Under the pieces are notes generated by a model. The model saw only the letters and a program-made list of their open reading frames with translations. It made no database searches and had not been told where the DNA came from. A DNA stretch of 51,636 nucleotides from an uncultured Bacteroidales bacterium (GTDB lineage: Bacteria > Bacteroidota > Bacteroidia > Bacteroidales > Bacteroidaceae). Shown in pieces: positions 7,649 through 20,019 of this stretch (position 1 is the stretch's first letter; each line of letters starts with the position of its first letter). Position numbers and translations under genes: made by a program. The stretch covers positions 1 through 51,636 of the forward strand of contig CADCIO010000017.1 in the NCBI GenBank assembly GCA_902801475.1. Reading direction: 5' to 3'.

Positions 7649-8763
7649 TCCTTCGCACCTCCTCCGTTGCCGCTGCGCTTCTTTTTCTTCTTTTTGTGAC
7701 GCTTGTTCTGGCTGTCGAAACGGTTGATGTTCTCCTGGTCAAGCAAATCTGCAGAAACAGGAACTTCCTGTCTTTCCTTCTCATCGAGGGATACAGGTTT
7801 CTGACCATTACGATTCATTTGGATGATATCGAAAGCACGACGGGCAGAGATGGTCTTCTCGTTGACCAGCATCTTCTTGTCAGTTGAATAAGTCACCATG
7901 TGGGCAAGGATGTCTGCCTTCACAAAGAAATACTCGTTGTCCTGCGTGTGGAGCGAGATTTCACGAGACGGCAAACGCTTGAGTGACTCCATATATTGAT
8001 CCACCTCGTAGTTCATGCAGCATTTGAGCTTCGCACATTGACCTGCCAACTTTTGTGGATTGAGCGAAAGGTCTTGGAAACGTGCAGCAGCAGTGCTGAC
8101 AGACGAGAAGTTGGTCATCCAAGTAGCACAGCAGAGTTCACGTCCACAAGGGCCGATACCACCAATGCGACCAGCCTCCTGACGTGCACCAATCTGCTTC
8201 ATCTCGATGCGTACACGGAAACGGTCAGCCAACACCTTGATGAGTTGACGGAAATCGACACGTTCATCAGCGATATAGTAGAAAATCGCCTTGTTGCCGT
8301 CACCCTGATACTCTACATCACCTATCTTCATCTGCAAACCCAAATGGAGAGCTATCTGACGGCTCTCAATCATGGTCTCGTGCTCACGCTTCTTGGCATC
8401 CTCCCACTTGTCGATGTCCGCCTGACGTGCCTTGCGATAAATCTTCTTCAACTCTGTACCCGGTTTGAGGTTGGCTTTCCTTACCTGCAAGGGAACAAGA
8501 CGCCCCGTCATCGTGACGGTGCCGATGTCGTGACCAGGACTTGCTTCCACAGCCACCACATCACCCTTCTCCAAAGGAAGTTTGTTCACATTCAAGAAAT
8601 ATCCCTTACGAGGTGGCTTGAACTGCACCTCTACCACTTCGCAAGCCGCTGCATTGTCGGGCAGGTCGGCTAGCCAATCGTATGTATTGAGCTTATCTGC
8701 ATGACGGCTACATCCCTTCACACTGATGTCGCCGCAGCAATTTCCACATTTGAATTCTGTCAT
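7645..8763 (-). CDS. ricT: RicT/PSP1-domain protein
   Basis: A 372-residue protein with a PSP1 C-terminal domain and the conserved cysteine pattern GPCGRELCCATW followed by AKLKCCMNYE. In Bacillus RicT (YaaT) such cysteines bind an Fe-S cluster in the RicAFT complex, which affects RNase Y; the role in Bacteroidales is not established. There is an extra N-terminal cysteine cluster (KCGNCCGDISVKGC) and a Lys-rich tail (KRHKKKKKKR) that could contact RNA. It starts directly after the holB stop and overlaps gldH. Confidence 0.85.
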   Translation of the reverse strand: MTEFKCGNCCGDISVKGCSRHADKLNTYDWLADLPDNAAACEVVEVQFKPPRKGYFLNVNKLPLEKGDVVAVEASPGHDIGTVTMTGRLVPLQVRKANLKPGTELKKIYRKARQADIDKWEDAKKREHETMIESRQIALHLGLQMKIGDVEYQGDGNKAIFYYIADERVDFRQLIKVLADRFRVRIEMKQIGARQEAGRIGGIGPCGRELCCATWMTNFSSVSTAAARFQDLSLNPQKLAGQCAKLKCCMNYEVDQYMESLKRLPSREISLHTQDNEYFFVKADILAHMVTYSTDKKMLVNEKTISARRAFDIIQMNRNGQKPVSLDEKERQEVPVSADLLDQENINRFDSQNKRHKKKKKKRSGNGGGAKE

Positions 8764-9855
8764 TTATCTATTTTTTATCAGTACTATCATTTTTAGAGCG
8801 AAATCGAAGAACACAATCTTAGGACTGGTGTTCTGGCCGATATCGCGTTGAGCAAGCGAGAGTTCGTCCATGATGCCAATGACGTTGCGCTCGTTGATGA
8901 ACGGGGCAAACTTGACGGCAAACTGCGACTCCTGCTCGGTCATATAGTTCAGTTCCGACTGACGTCCGAAGTTGTAGATGAAGTTCTCACGTACCATCTT
9001 CTGGCAGTAGTCAAGAAAAACTTTGATGCGTTCACGCCCCATTCCTGCCACACGTTCACTCCACAGCTTCATCTCCTTCACTCTACGTGCATACGAGAGT
9101 CGCATCAGTTCCACGAACAAGTCAAAGAAATATTCCCCTTCCGCATCGGACGTGATGGCGCGCAGGGCTTGTGCCATATTGCCGTTGCAAGAACGGGCAA
9201 TGCGTTTGGCTTCAGCAGGCAGGATACTGTAACGCTCGATAAGTGCCTGTTCAACCTCCTGTTCTGTCAGTCTTGGCACAGCCATCATCTGTGTACGGCT
9301 ACGTATCGTCTGCAGCACTTTGTCGGGTTGTTCGCTGACCAGCAGGAACAGTGTCTGTGCAGGAGGCTCTTCCAACAGTTTGAGGAGTTTGTTGGCACAT
9401 TCCGTGTTCATCTTCTCAGGCAGCCAGATAAGCATGACCTTATAGCCTCCCTGACTGGATTTCAAACTGAGTTTCCGCAGAATCGCCTCACTCTCGTTGG
9501 CATAGATGACCAGCTGCTGGTTCTCTGCCCCCGACATCTCCATCCATTCAGACATGCCGAAATAGGGACGGGTCAACAGCTGCTCCCTCCACTCCTTCAA
9601 GAACTCATCGCAATAAGAGTCCTTACCGCTGTTTTTCTTATAGATGGGAAAAGCGAAATGCAGATCAGGATGCTGTAACTTCTCAGCCATCGGGCCTCCA
9701 CCCAGCAATCGCTGAGCGTATGCCACTGCAATAGGTAAGGCGCCACAACCTTCAGGGCCATACAACATCAGGGCATGTGGCACCCTCCCCTGCTGAAGTT
9801 CTTCGAGCAGGTGTTGCTTCACGGGGTCCTGTGCTATGATTTGGTCAAAGGTCAT
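8764..9855 (-). CDS. holB: DNA polymerase III delta' subunit
   Basis: A 363-residue AAA+ clamp-loader subunit. It starts MTFDQIIAQDPVKQHLLEEL, the normal N-terminus of the family, so the 59 upstream codons of the open frame are discarded. The P-loop is degenerate: GPEGCGAL (about 33-40) lacks the Walker A lysine, and no zinc-binding Cys cluster follows. SEQ-type sensor segments are present (KLLKLLEEPPAQTLFLL, SRTQ). An inactive ATP site is known for E. coli delta', so this fits delta' rather than the gamma/tau motor. It is the second gene of a run metF-holB-ricT-gldH. Confidence 0.87.
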   Translation of the reverse strand: MTFDQIIAQDPVKQHLLEELQQGRVPHALMLYGPEGCGALPIAVAYAQRLLGGGPMAEKLQHPDLHFAFPIYKKNSGKDSYCDEFLKEWREQLLTRPYFGMSEWMEMSGAENQQLVIYANESEAILRKLSLKSSQGGYKVMLIWLPEKMNTECANKLLKLLEEPPAQTLFLLVSEQPDKVLQTIRSRTQMMAVPRLTEQEVEQALIERYSILPAEAKRIARSCNGNMAQALRAITSDAEGEYFFDLFVELMRLSYARRVKEMKLWSERVAGMGRERIKVFLDYCQKMVRENFIYNFGRQSELNYMTEQESQFAVKFAPFINERNVIGIMDELSLAQRDIGQNTSPKIVFFDFALKMIVLIKNR

Positions 9856-9859
9856 GTTT

Positions 9860-9894
9860 GTTGATAGTTTAGAGCTTGGAGCTAATAGATTGCC
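9860..9894. repeat. Degenerate heptanucleotide array between metF and holB
   Basis: Five consecutive heptamers beginning with G: GTTGATA, GTTTAGA, GCTTGGA, GCTAATA, GATTGCC. It spans the metF stop codon and fills most of the short gap before holB. Confidence 0.5.
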
Positions 9895-10835
9895 TTTGCA
9901 ATCTCCCTGATGCTTTCCGTTGCACCCATTGAGTAAAAGTGGATGCTGGGCACATGGTGCTGCATCAGTTCGCGGCACTGGCTGATGCCCCATTCGATAC
10001 CTAATTGCTTGACCTCCGCATCGGTGGTGCACTTCTCCATCTCTTTCGAGAGGGTTTCTGGCAGGTCGAGATGGAAGGTCTTAGGCAGCACATTGAACTG
10101 GCTGAGCTTAGCCATCGGCTTGATGCCTGGGATGATGGGTATTGTGACGCCAGCTTCACGGGCTCGTTCTACAAACTGGAAGTATTTCTCGTTATCGTAG
10201 AATATCTGAGTCACAGCATAGTCAGCGCCCATATCCTGCTTCTGTTTGAGCACTTGCAGGTCGAACTCCAAGTTAGGAGCTTCCTCATGCTTCTCAGGAT
10301 AGGCAGCCACACCATATGAGAATGGTGCACCCGGGTTCTTGATGGGGGTGCCATCGATGAACTTCCCCTGATTGAAAAGGTTGACCTGCTCAATCAGTTC
10401 TGTGGCATGACTGTAACCGTCCTTCACGGGCTGGAAACGAGCCTCGTCTTTCGCTTTGTCACCTCGCAGGATGAGAAGGTCTTGAATGCCCAAGAACTGA
10501 AGGTCGAGCAACATGTACTCGATGTCTTCCTTGGTCATGCCGCTCACCACCACATGAGGCACCACCTTGATGTCATACTGGTGCATGATGGCACTCGCCA
10601 CAGCCACCGTGCCTGGACGGCGACGCACAAAGTGGCGCAGGTAAGTACCGTCAGGTTGTTCCACATACACGTACTCACTACGGTGGGTCGTGATGTTGAT
10701 ATATTCAGGACCGAACTCCTTCAACGCATCAATTGTGCTGAAAAGAGCAGAAGTGCCTGTCCCCTTCACTGGTGGTAACACCTCGAAGGAGAAGGCAGTT
10801 CTGTCGGTCTTATTAATCAATTCTGATACTGTCAA
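9882..10835 (-). CDS. metF: Methylenetetrahydrofolate reductase
   Basis: MetF reduces 5,10-methylenetetrahydrofolate to 5-methyltetrahydrofolate for methionine synthesis, using FAD and NAD(P)H. The 317-residue protein shows FSFEVLPPVKG, YINITTHRSEYVY, VVPHVVVSGMT and LILRGDK in family order. The start is unusual: no in-frame ATG lies near the N-terminus, and an in-frame stop lies 15 bases upstream, so the best start is the TTG at 10835. The gene lies 18 bp after the membrane-protein gene upstream and 26 bp before holB. Confidence 0.92.
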   Translation of the reverse strand: MTVSELINKTDRTAFSFEVLPPVKGTGTSALFSTIDALKEFGPEYINITTHRSEYVYVEQPDGTYLRHFVRRRPGTVAVASAIMHQYDIKVVPHVVVSGMTKEDIEYMLLDLQFLGIQDLLILRGDKAKDEARFQPVKDGYSHATELIEQVNLFNQGKFIDGTPIKNPGAPFSYGVAAYPEKHEEAPNLEFDLQVLKQKQDMGADYAVTQIFYDNEKYFQFVERAREAGVTIPIIPGIKPMAKLSQFNVLPKTFHLDLPETLSKEMEKCTTDAEVKQLGIEWGISQCRELMQHHVPSIHFYSMGATESIREIAKAIY

Positions 10836-10853
10836 TCTTGTCTGTATTTAGGA

Positions 10854-11558
10854 TTATTGCAGATTGCCCTTCAACTGGTTGTAAGCAGCAATCAGCGCAA
10901 ACAATTCGATAGCCTGAGCGAAATAAACACCAATGCAGCAGCAGCAGAAACCCAGGATGATGATGCCGAATATGACGATGCCAAGACCCAACATAGAGAA
11001 GGTGTTGTCAGAAGTCATGTTCCACGCAGCGCCGATAGATTCAAAGATGCCTGCCTCCGGATGCTCCACCTGATAAACAGGTGCCAAGATAAGACGAGGA
11101 ACCACAAAGAGTGCAGGGATAACACAGCAGAAGAAAGCAACAATACTAATGATGCCCACGATGAAGCTCACCACAAACACCTTCAAATACGTTGCGAATG
11201 GAAGTTTGAAAGCATCGAAAGTCACCTCATTGAAACGGCCACTCATCAAGCCCAATGCCTGGTTGTAAAGACCTACACTCACAATAGTGCTCAGAATACC
11301 TCCAAACATGGTGCCAATATTTGAACCAATACTACCGCTATATGCCTGCGCAATGCTTCCTACACTTTCCCAGTCACCACGGCCAATCGCCTCACCAATA
11401 GCCTGAGAATCCTGAAAACTTGGACCTCCTATTGACTGCAAGCCATTTGTCAAGATACCCACCAACAGATACACCACAGCGATGAGCAGACCATACTTCT
11501 TTGCATATTCCCATGCAGTGCTAAGCGCACCACCAATTTCTAATGAAAAATTTGCCAT
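10854..11558 (-). CDS. Predicted integral membrane protein
   Basis: A 234-residue protein with about six hydrophobic segments (near residues 22-42, 75-100, 126-165 as two, 185-228 as two). It is rich in Gly and has a short cluster of four consecutive cysteines in the last membrane segment. No catalytic motif is visible. It resembles uncharacterised polytopic proteins with a conserved AWNM(T/S)-type segment; I do not assign a function. It precedes metF by 18 bp and may be co-transcribed with it. Confidence 0.7.
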   Translation of the reverse strand: MANFSLEIGGALSTAWEYAKKYGLLIAVVYLLVGILTNGLQSIGGPSFQDSQAIGEAIGRGDWESVGSIAQAYSGSIGSNIGTMFGGILSTIVSVGLYNQALGLMSGRFNEVTFDAFKLPFATYLKVFVVSFIVGIISIVAFFCCVIPALFVVPRLILAPVYQVEHPEAGIFESIGAAWNMTSDNTFSMLGLGIVIFGIIILGFCCCCIGVYFAQAIELFALIAAYNQLKGNLQ

Positions 11559-11573
11559 AATCTTTGAATTAAA

Positions 11574-11608
11574 TTGTTAGTATTTAGTTATTAGTTTATA
11601 GTTATAAG
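11574..11608. repeat. Degenerate heptanucleotide array in the metallopeptidase 3' end
   Basis: Five consecutive heptamers all ending in AG: TTGTTAG, TATTTAG, TTATTAG, TTTATAG, TTATAAG. They cover the stop codon of the metallopeptidase gene and the gap before the next gene. Confidence 0.6.
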
Positions 11609-12492
11609 TTGTCGTAGCTATAGGCAAAGGTGTTTCCCTGTGCGATGTCACCCGTAGTGAAACCACGCTTGAACCACTTCATGCGCTGTTGGCTCGTACC
11701 GTGATTGAACGACTCAGGCACCACATATCCCTGTGCCTTCTTCTGCAAATAGTCGTCACCTATCACCTGAGCTGTACCCAGCGCCTCCTCCAAGTCGCCA
11801 TCCTCCAACGAGCCAAACATCTTCTGCTCATGATGCGCCCAGACACCAGCATAGTTGTCGGCTTGCAACTCCAGTTGCACACTGATTTTGTTCGCCTCGC
11901 TCTGTGAGAGTTTTGACATCTGTGCATGAGCCTTACCCAACGTACCCAACAGATACTGCACGTGGTGACCCACCTCATGTGCAATCACATAGGCATAGGC
12001 AAAGTCGCCATCAGAACCCAATTGCGATTTCATGCTCGTGAAGAAGGAAAGGTCAATATATACGCATTGGTCGGCAGAACAGTAGAAAGGACCCGTGCTG
12101 GCATTGGCACCACCACAGCCTGACTGCACAGAACCGCTGAACAGCACCAATGTGGGAGGTTCATAGGTCTTGCCCATCTTCTGGAACTCAGCCGTCCAAA
12201 CATCCTCAGTCGAAGCAAGCACCTTCTTGGCAAATGACGCCAACTCCTGCTCTTCAGCTGTGGGCTGGTATTCTTCGTTCGAACCATTCTGACCCGTGAC
12301 AACACTTGTCATGTCGCCCGTAGTGCTTGCCACCTGAAAAGCCTGGTTCAAGTCACCTGTCGTGCAATAGACAATAAGGCCAATCACTATCGCTGCGCCG
12401 ATGCCAAGGCCGCCCTTGCCACCCAGCCTGAAGCCACCACTACCACGGCGGTCGTCCACATTGGAACTTTCTCTTCTTCCGTCAAGTCTCAT
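11602..12492 (-). CDS. Neutral zinc metallopeptidase (YpfJ family)
   Basis: A 296-residue membrane-anchored protein: a charged Gly/Arg-rich cytoplasmic start, one membrane segment (about 28-43), a short linker and a metallopeptidase domain with HEVGHH (HEXXH at about 172-176), preceded by YCSADQCVYIDLSFF as in the family. The natural substrate of YpfJ-type proteins is unknown. The ATG at 12492 (MRLDGRRES) is chosen over one 43 codons upstream, because the upstream part would run across the -7 box TACCTTTG at 12537-12544. Confidence 0.87.
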   Translation of the reverse strand: MRLDGRRESSNVDDRRGSGGFRLGGKGGLGIGAAIVIGLIVYCTTGDLNQAFQVASTTGDMTSVVTGQNGSNEEYQPTAEEQELASFAKKVLASTEDVWTAEFQKMGKTYEPPTLVLFSGSVQSGCGGANASTGPFYCSADQCVYIDLSFFTSMKSQLGSDGDFAYAYVIAHEVGHHVQYLLGTLGKAHAQMSKLSQSEANKISVQLELQADNYAGVWAHHEQKMFGSLEDGDLEEALGTAQVIGDDYLQKKAQGYVVPESFNHGTSQQRMKWFKRGFTTGDIAQGNTFAYSYDNL

Positions 12493-12536
12493 AGTTTTTT
12501 CTTTATTTTTAATGATGAATAGATACAATAAGCGTA

Positions 12537-12581
12537 CAAAGGTACGGAAAATAATTGACAATCGGCCATTGACCATGATAA
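12537..12581 (-). promoter_or_regulatory. Promoter of metallopeptidase gene with heptamer array
   Basis: On the minus strand TACCTTTG is the complement of 12537-12544. Ten bases upstream lies a short array (plus strand TTGACAA, TCGGCCA, TTGACCA, TGATAAT from 12555), covering the expected -33 region. Confidence 0.5.
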
Positions 12582-12620
12582 TTTTGCAATCCAGAACGTA
12601 CTTTTTCACGAAAAGTGGCA

Positions 12621-12690
12621 AATCCCTATCCCAAATTCCTCATTCCCTATCAAATAAATCCCTTTCCCTCGTTCCTAATTCTTAATAAAT
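12621..12690. repeat. Degenerate heptanucleotide array upstream of the TonB-C gene
   Basis: Successive heptamers close to AATCCCT/ATTCCCT (AATCCCT, ATCCCAA, ATTCCTC, ATTCCCT, ATCAAAT, AAATCCC, TTTCCCT and further) run up to three bases before the -7 box TAACTTTG (12694-12701) of the next gene. Confidence 0.55.
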
Positions 12691-12693
12691 CCC

Positions 12694-12701
12694 TAACTTT
12701 G
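12694..12701 (+). promoter_or_regulatory. -7 promoter element of the TonB-C gene
   Basis: TAACTTTG, 27 bases before the ATG at 12728. The heptamer array immediately upstream occupies the whole -33 region. Confidence 0.65.
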
Positions 12702-12727
12702 CACCCGTAAAGAAACTTAAAAAAGGG

Positions 12728-13228
12728 ATGAATATGAAACTGAACAAATTCTATCTGATGCTCGCACTGAGCATTTTGGCACTCTCAGCCAACGCACAAG
12801 ATGAAGTTACAGAAGTACCTGCAAGGCTGAAAGCTGCGCAGATGTCAGGTTTCGGCTCCAAAAACAAGGAAGCCATCCTGCAAGGCGCAAAAGCGGACAG
12901 CATCGCCAAGGTAACTGCCCAACAGGCAACCAAGGTGGAAAGCGACACCAATCCTGAATTCCCGGGTGGAGAAATCTTCCTGCAGGCATACCTGAAAAAG
13001 AAGCTCCTCCACTCCGACGTGAGCGGCAAGGGCGATGTAGTCATCAGCTTCAAGGTGGACAAGAAAGGCAACATCTATGGTGCCGAGGTGACCAAATCAG
13101 CAGGCAGCACTCTCGACACTGCTGCTTTCAACATCGTTACAGGCATGCCCCGCTGGCGCCCAGGTCTGACCAATGGTCAACCTGCAGACAAACCAGCCAG
13201 TGTCACGGTCAGCTTCGGAAAGGAGTGA
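12728..13228 (+). CDS. Secreted TonB C-terminal domain protein
   Basis: A 166-residue protein with a signal peptide (LMLALSILALSANAQ) and a TonB C-terminal domain (FPGGEIFLQAYLKKKL to VTVSFGKE, about 78-166), including KGDVVISFKVDKKGN and MPRWRPG. It lacks the membrane anchor and proline-rich arm of an energy-transducing TonB, so it is likely a periplasmic TonB-C protein of unknown role. A second in-frame ATG lies two codons downstream. A hairpin with a T run follows at 13288-13329. Confidence 0.85.
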   Translation: MNMKLNKFYLMLALSILALSANAQDEVTEVPARLKAAQMSGFGSKNKEAILQGAKADSIAKVTAQQATKVESDTNPEFPGGEIFLQAYLKKKLLHSDVSGKGDVVISFKVDKKGNIYGAEVTKSAGSTLDTAAFNIVTGMPRWRPGLTNGQPADKPASVTVSFGKE

Positions 13229-13287
13229 CCCACCAACACCTGCACCAACACCTGCTTGCTCCTCGCCCCACAAGCTGAATTTCGCAC

Positions 13288-13329
13288 ACCCTTCTCTCTC
13301 TTCAACAAAGGAGGCGGAAGGGTCTTTTT
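13288..13329 (+). terminator. Terminator of the TonB-C gene
   Basis: ACCCTTC (13288-13294) pairs with GAAGGGT (13317-13323) and is followed by CTTTTTG. Confidence 0.6.
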
Positions 13330-13350
13330 GTGTTCATTTGAAAGGTTTTT

Positions 13351-13417
13351 CGCTATTCATTTCAAACATTTGTCACTATTCATTTCAAACATTTGCCGCT
13401 ATTCATTTCAAACAAAC
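13351..13417. repeat. Three tandem copies of a 23-bp repeat
   Basis: The core ctattcatttcaaacattt is repeated three times (13351-13373, 13374-13396, 13397-13417, the last cut short). It lies between the convergent TonB-C and xylA genes. There are no spacers, so it is not a CRISPR. Confidence 0.8.
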
Positions 13418-13428
13418 TAGGCTTTCCG

Positions 13429-13518
13429 CAAAATTTCTAAAGTTTAGAATTATATTTTCAAACTTGGAAAAAATTTTTTCAAACTTTCAAAATATATTTT
13501 GCAACTTTAGAAATTTTG
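13429..13518. repeat. Nested 90-bp AT-rich inverted repeat
   Basis: A 16-bp perfect inverted repeat (13429-13444 with 13503-13518) encloses a second pair TATATTTT / AAAATATA and a central GAAAAAATTTTTTC. On either strand this could fold into a long, partly paired stem. No open frame was seen. The rest of the gap 13229-13669 holds the terminators listed separately. Confidence 0.65.
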
Positions 13519-13591
13519 TAGGAACGAAGGGAAAAAAGAAATAGATGGGGATGTGTTCTACTCGCTTACCCGCTACTCTTACAACTGTCAA

Positions 13592-13637
13592 CAACAAAAG
13601 CGCCCCTCAAATCCGATGCTTCGGAAATGAGGGGCGC
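13592..13637 (-). terminator. xylA terminator
   Basis: GCGCCCCTCA (13600-13609) pairs with TGAGGGGCGC (13628-13637), extended by an inner TCCGA/TCGGA. On the minus strand a T-rich run (TTTTGTTGTT) follows, as expected for the end of xylA. Confidence 0.85.
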
Positions 13638-13669
13638 ATATGTACAAAATGAAATATTATGCTGTTGTA

Positions 13670-14983
13670 TTATGCATACATAGCAACGATAGCCTCGAAG
13701 AGTTCCTGCTTGCCAGAAGTCTGCTTTGGCTCGCCAACCTTCTTACCATACTCGTAAACCTGCTCGAAGGTGAGTTTGCCATCTTCGAAGTCCTTACCCA
13801 TACCGCTGTCGAAGGAAGCGTAACGCTCAGCCTTCATCTTCTTGTATGGAGACTCCTCAAGGAGCTTAGCAGCTGACTCAAGTGCACGAGCCATAGCGTC
13901 CATACCTGCGATGTGAGCGATGAAGATATCCTCAAGGTCAGTAGAGTTACGACGAGTCTTAGCGTCAAAGTTTGTACCACCTGTGCCGAGACCGCCACCA
14001 CGGATGATCTCCATCCAAGCCTGTACGAGCTCGTACTGGTCGATTGGGAACTGGTCAGTATCCCAGCCGTTCTGGTAGTCACCACGGTTAGCGTCGATAG
14101 AACCGAGCATACCAGCGTCAACAGCACAAGCGAGTTCGTGCTCGAAGGTGTGACCTGCGAGAGTAGCGTGGTTCACTTCGATGTTCACCTTGAAGTCCTT
14201 GTCGAGGTTGTGTGCCTTCAAGAAGCCGATCACTGTCTCAGTGTCAACATCGTACTGGTGCTTAGATGGCTCCATTGGCTTTGGCTCGATGAGGAAAGTA
14301 CCCTTGAAGCCCTTGCTGCGAGCGTAGTCGCGAGCCATAGTGAGCATAGTAGCCATGTGCTCCTTCTCACGCTTCTGGTCAGTGTTCAAGAGGCTCATGT
14401 AACCCTCACGACCGCCCCAGAATACATAGTTCTCAGCGCCGAGCTTGATACCAGCGTCGATAGCGTTCTTGATCTGAACGATAGCGCGAGCAACAACGTC
14501 GAAGTCAGGGTTCGTAGAAGCACCGTTCATGTAACGGCCGTTGCCGAATACATTAGCAGTTGACCACAACAGCTTGATGCCAGTTTCCTTCATCTTCACT
14601 GCGAGGTAGTCAGTGATAGCCTTGAGGTTAGCCTCATACTCTTCAACAGATGCACCCTCAGAAACGAGGTCAACATCGTGGAAGCAGAAATATGGGATGC
14701 CGAGCTTCTGCATGATTTCGAAACCAGCGTCAGCCTTCTGCTTAGCGATTTCTACTGCATTAGCGCCTTCGTTCCAAGGGAACTTCTTAGTACCGCCACC
14801 AAACTGGTCGCCACCCTCTGCACAGAGTGTGTGCCACCATGCCATAGCGAAACGGAGCCAGTCCTTCATAGGCTTGCCCATGATTACCTTTTCTGCGTCA
14901 TAGTAATGGAATGCCATTGGATTCTTTGAATCCTTGCCTTCGAACTTGATTTTACCAATCTCTGGGAAAAATTCTTTAGCCAT
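13670..14983 (-). CDS. xylA: Xylose isomerase
   Basis: XylA converts D-xylose to D-xylulose, the first cytoplasmic step after xylan breakdown. At 437 residues it is a class II enzyme. It shows FCFHDVDL, the FWGGREGY segment, [15 protein letters not shown] and the metal-site run [16 protein letters not shown], with SIDANRGD and the C-terminal [10 protein letters not shown]. The ATG at 14983 gives [16 protein letters not shown], the normal N-terminus. It has its own promoter and terminator, so it is separate from the xylB operon although both serve the same pathway. Confidence 0.97.
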   Translation of the reverse strand: MAKEFFPEIGKIKFEGKDSKNPMAFHYYDAEKVIMGKPMKDWLRFAMAWWHTLCAEGGDQFGGGTKKFPWNEGANAVEIAKQKADAGFEIMQKLGIPYFCFHDVDLVSEGASVEEYEANLKAITDYLAVKMKETGIKLLWSTANVFGNGRYMNGASTNPDFDVVARAIVQIKNAIDAGIKLGAENYVFWGGREGYMSLLNTDQKREKEHMATMLTMARDYARSKGFKGTFLIEPKPMEPSKHQYDVDTETVIGFLKAHNLDKDFKVNIEVNHATLAGHTFEHELACAVDAGMLGSIDANRGDYQNGWDTDQFPIDQYELVQAWMEIIRGGGLGTGGTNFDAKTRRNSTDLEDIFIAHIAGMDAMARALESAAKLLEESPYKKMKAERYASFDSGMGKDFEDGKLTFEQVYEYGKKVGEPKQTSGKQELFEAIVAMYA

Positions 14984-15052
14984 AATTTTAAGTTGTTAAT
15001 GATTGTTTGTTTATAAAAGTTTTGCAAATTGCTGATATACAATTAGGGGTTG

Positions 15053-15060
15053 CAAAGTTA
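15053..15060 (-). promoter_or_regulatory. xylA promoter -7 box
   Basis: The minus strand reads TAACTTTG, with TTTG 19 bases upstream as the -33 element. The leader to the xylA ATG is about 65 bases. No TGTTACA pair of the kind found upstream of the GPH operon was seen here. Confidence 0.7.
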
Positions 15061-15155
15061 TACCTTTATTTTAAATCGCCAAAGAAATAAGGAAGTTTTT
15101 TGTTTTTTTTCACAAACTTTTTATGAAACATCAACTTTCTTACATTCTATAATAA

Positions 15156-15839
15156 CTAATTGTTCACCTCGTTCGTCAATGTGAGGGAAAGAACATCGCC
15201 CGTCGCATGAATCTTGTCGAACAAGCCAATGAAGTCTGTCTTGTCCTGACTACGCACCATAAAATTGATGGTGGTAGTGCCCAACGTGTAGTCATAACGG
15301 AAGAACTCGTCAGAGATATGCACCTGCGCATCTGAGAAACATTGACGGTACTTGGAGGCATCTGTGACAATGTAATTCACCTTCAGCCGGACAATCTTTT
15401 GTTCTTTCCCCTTGAAGAGATGCTTTTCGCAGAGTTCAAGCAAGGTCAACACCAGAATGATGAGCAAACTTGCTATCACTGCCACCACATACATGCCTGC
15501 ACCCACAGCCAAACCTATCGAGGCAGTCATCCACATGCCAGCAGCTGTGGTCAAGCCGCGTACTGATCCCTTCATCTGGATGATGGCACCAGCACCCAAG
15601 AAACCGATACCAGAGATAACTTGTGCAGCGATGCGTCCAGGATCACCGTTCTCCGTCAACCCCAAGAGCTTCTCAGGGATGTAAATGGACACCAGCATCG
15701 CCAACGTCGCACCCATGCTTATCAACGCAAAAGTGCGCATACCTGCAATCTGTCCCTTGTGGCGACGCTCCAATCCGACCATCGCACCCAACACCATACT
15801 CAGCAACAGCTTGAGTACCGCATCAATGATTTCTTCCAT
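15156..15839 (-). CDS. MgtC/SapB family membrane protein
   Basis: A 227-residue inner-membrane protein. The N-terminal MgtC domain (LLSMVLGAMVGLERRHKGQIAGMRTFALISMGA, here split by hydrophobic stretches) has the conserved E-R and R-T-F-A/L motifs. A soluble C-terminal ACT-like part (about 150-227) follows. MgtC-like proteins are linked to magnesium or acid stress and to ATP synthase control in pathogens; the role here is unknown. The ATG at 15839 (MEEIIDAV) is preferred to a TTG four codons upstream. It lies 15 bp after the GH2 stop and has no obvious promoter of its own. Confidence 0.87.
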   Translation of the reverse strand: MEEIIDAVLKLLLSMVLGAMVGLERRHKGQIAGMRTFALISMGATLAMLVSIYIPEKLLGLTENGDPGRIAAQVISGIGFLGAGAIIQMKGSVRGLTTAAGMWMTASIGLAVGAGMYVVAVIASLLIILVLTLLELCEKHLFKGKEQKIVRLKVNYIVTDASKYRQCFSDAQVHISDEFFRYDYTLGTTTINFMVRSQDKTDFIGLFDKIHATGDVLSLTLTNEVNN

Positions 15840-15854
15840 ATTGATTAGCAATGA

Positions 15855-19871
<4,017 letters not shown>

Positions 19872-19880
19872 TTAATGATG

Positions 19881-19888
19881 CAAAGGTA
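19881..19888 (-). promoter_or_regulatory. -7 box of the GH2 gene
   Basis: The minus strand reads TACCTTTG, 15 bases before the ATG at 19865, so the leader is very short. Confidence 0.65.
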
Positions 19889-19953
19889 GCAGAAATTGGG
19901 GAATGAGATTGTCACTGATGATACTTAATCTTTAGATTATGATAGATAACATG

Positions 19954-19992
19954 AAAAAAAGGAGAGTCAAGGGCTATCCACCCTCAACTCTC
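19954..19992 (-). terminator. xylB operon terminator
   Basis: GAGAGT (19962-19967) pairs with ACTCTC (19987-19992), with an inner GGG/CCC pair. On the minus strand the stem is followed by CCTTTTTTT, a strong T run. Confidence 0.85.
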
Positions 19993-20019
19993 ACCTTATA
20001 AATCAGATGTTCCAAGCGA

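Noticed and set aside
13351..13417. Possible CRISPR array
   Set aside because: The three 23-bp units are directly adjacent, with no spacers and no cas genes.
15849..15851. TTG start for the MgtC gene
   Set aside because: An ATG four codons downstream (15839) gives the normal family N-terminus.
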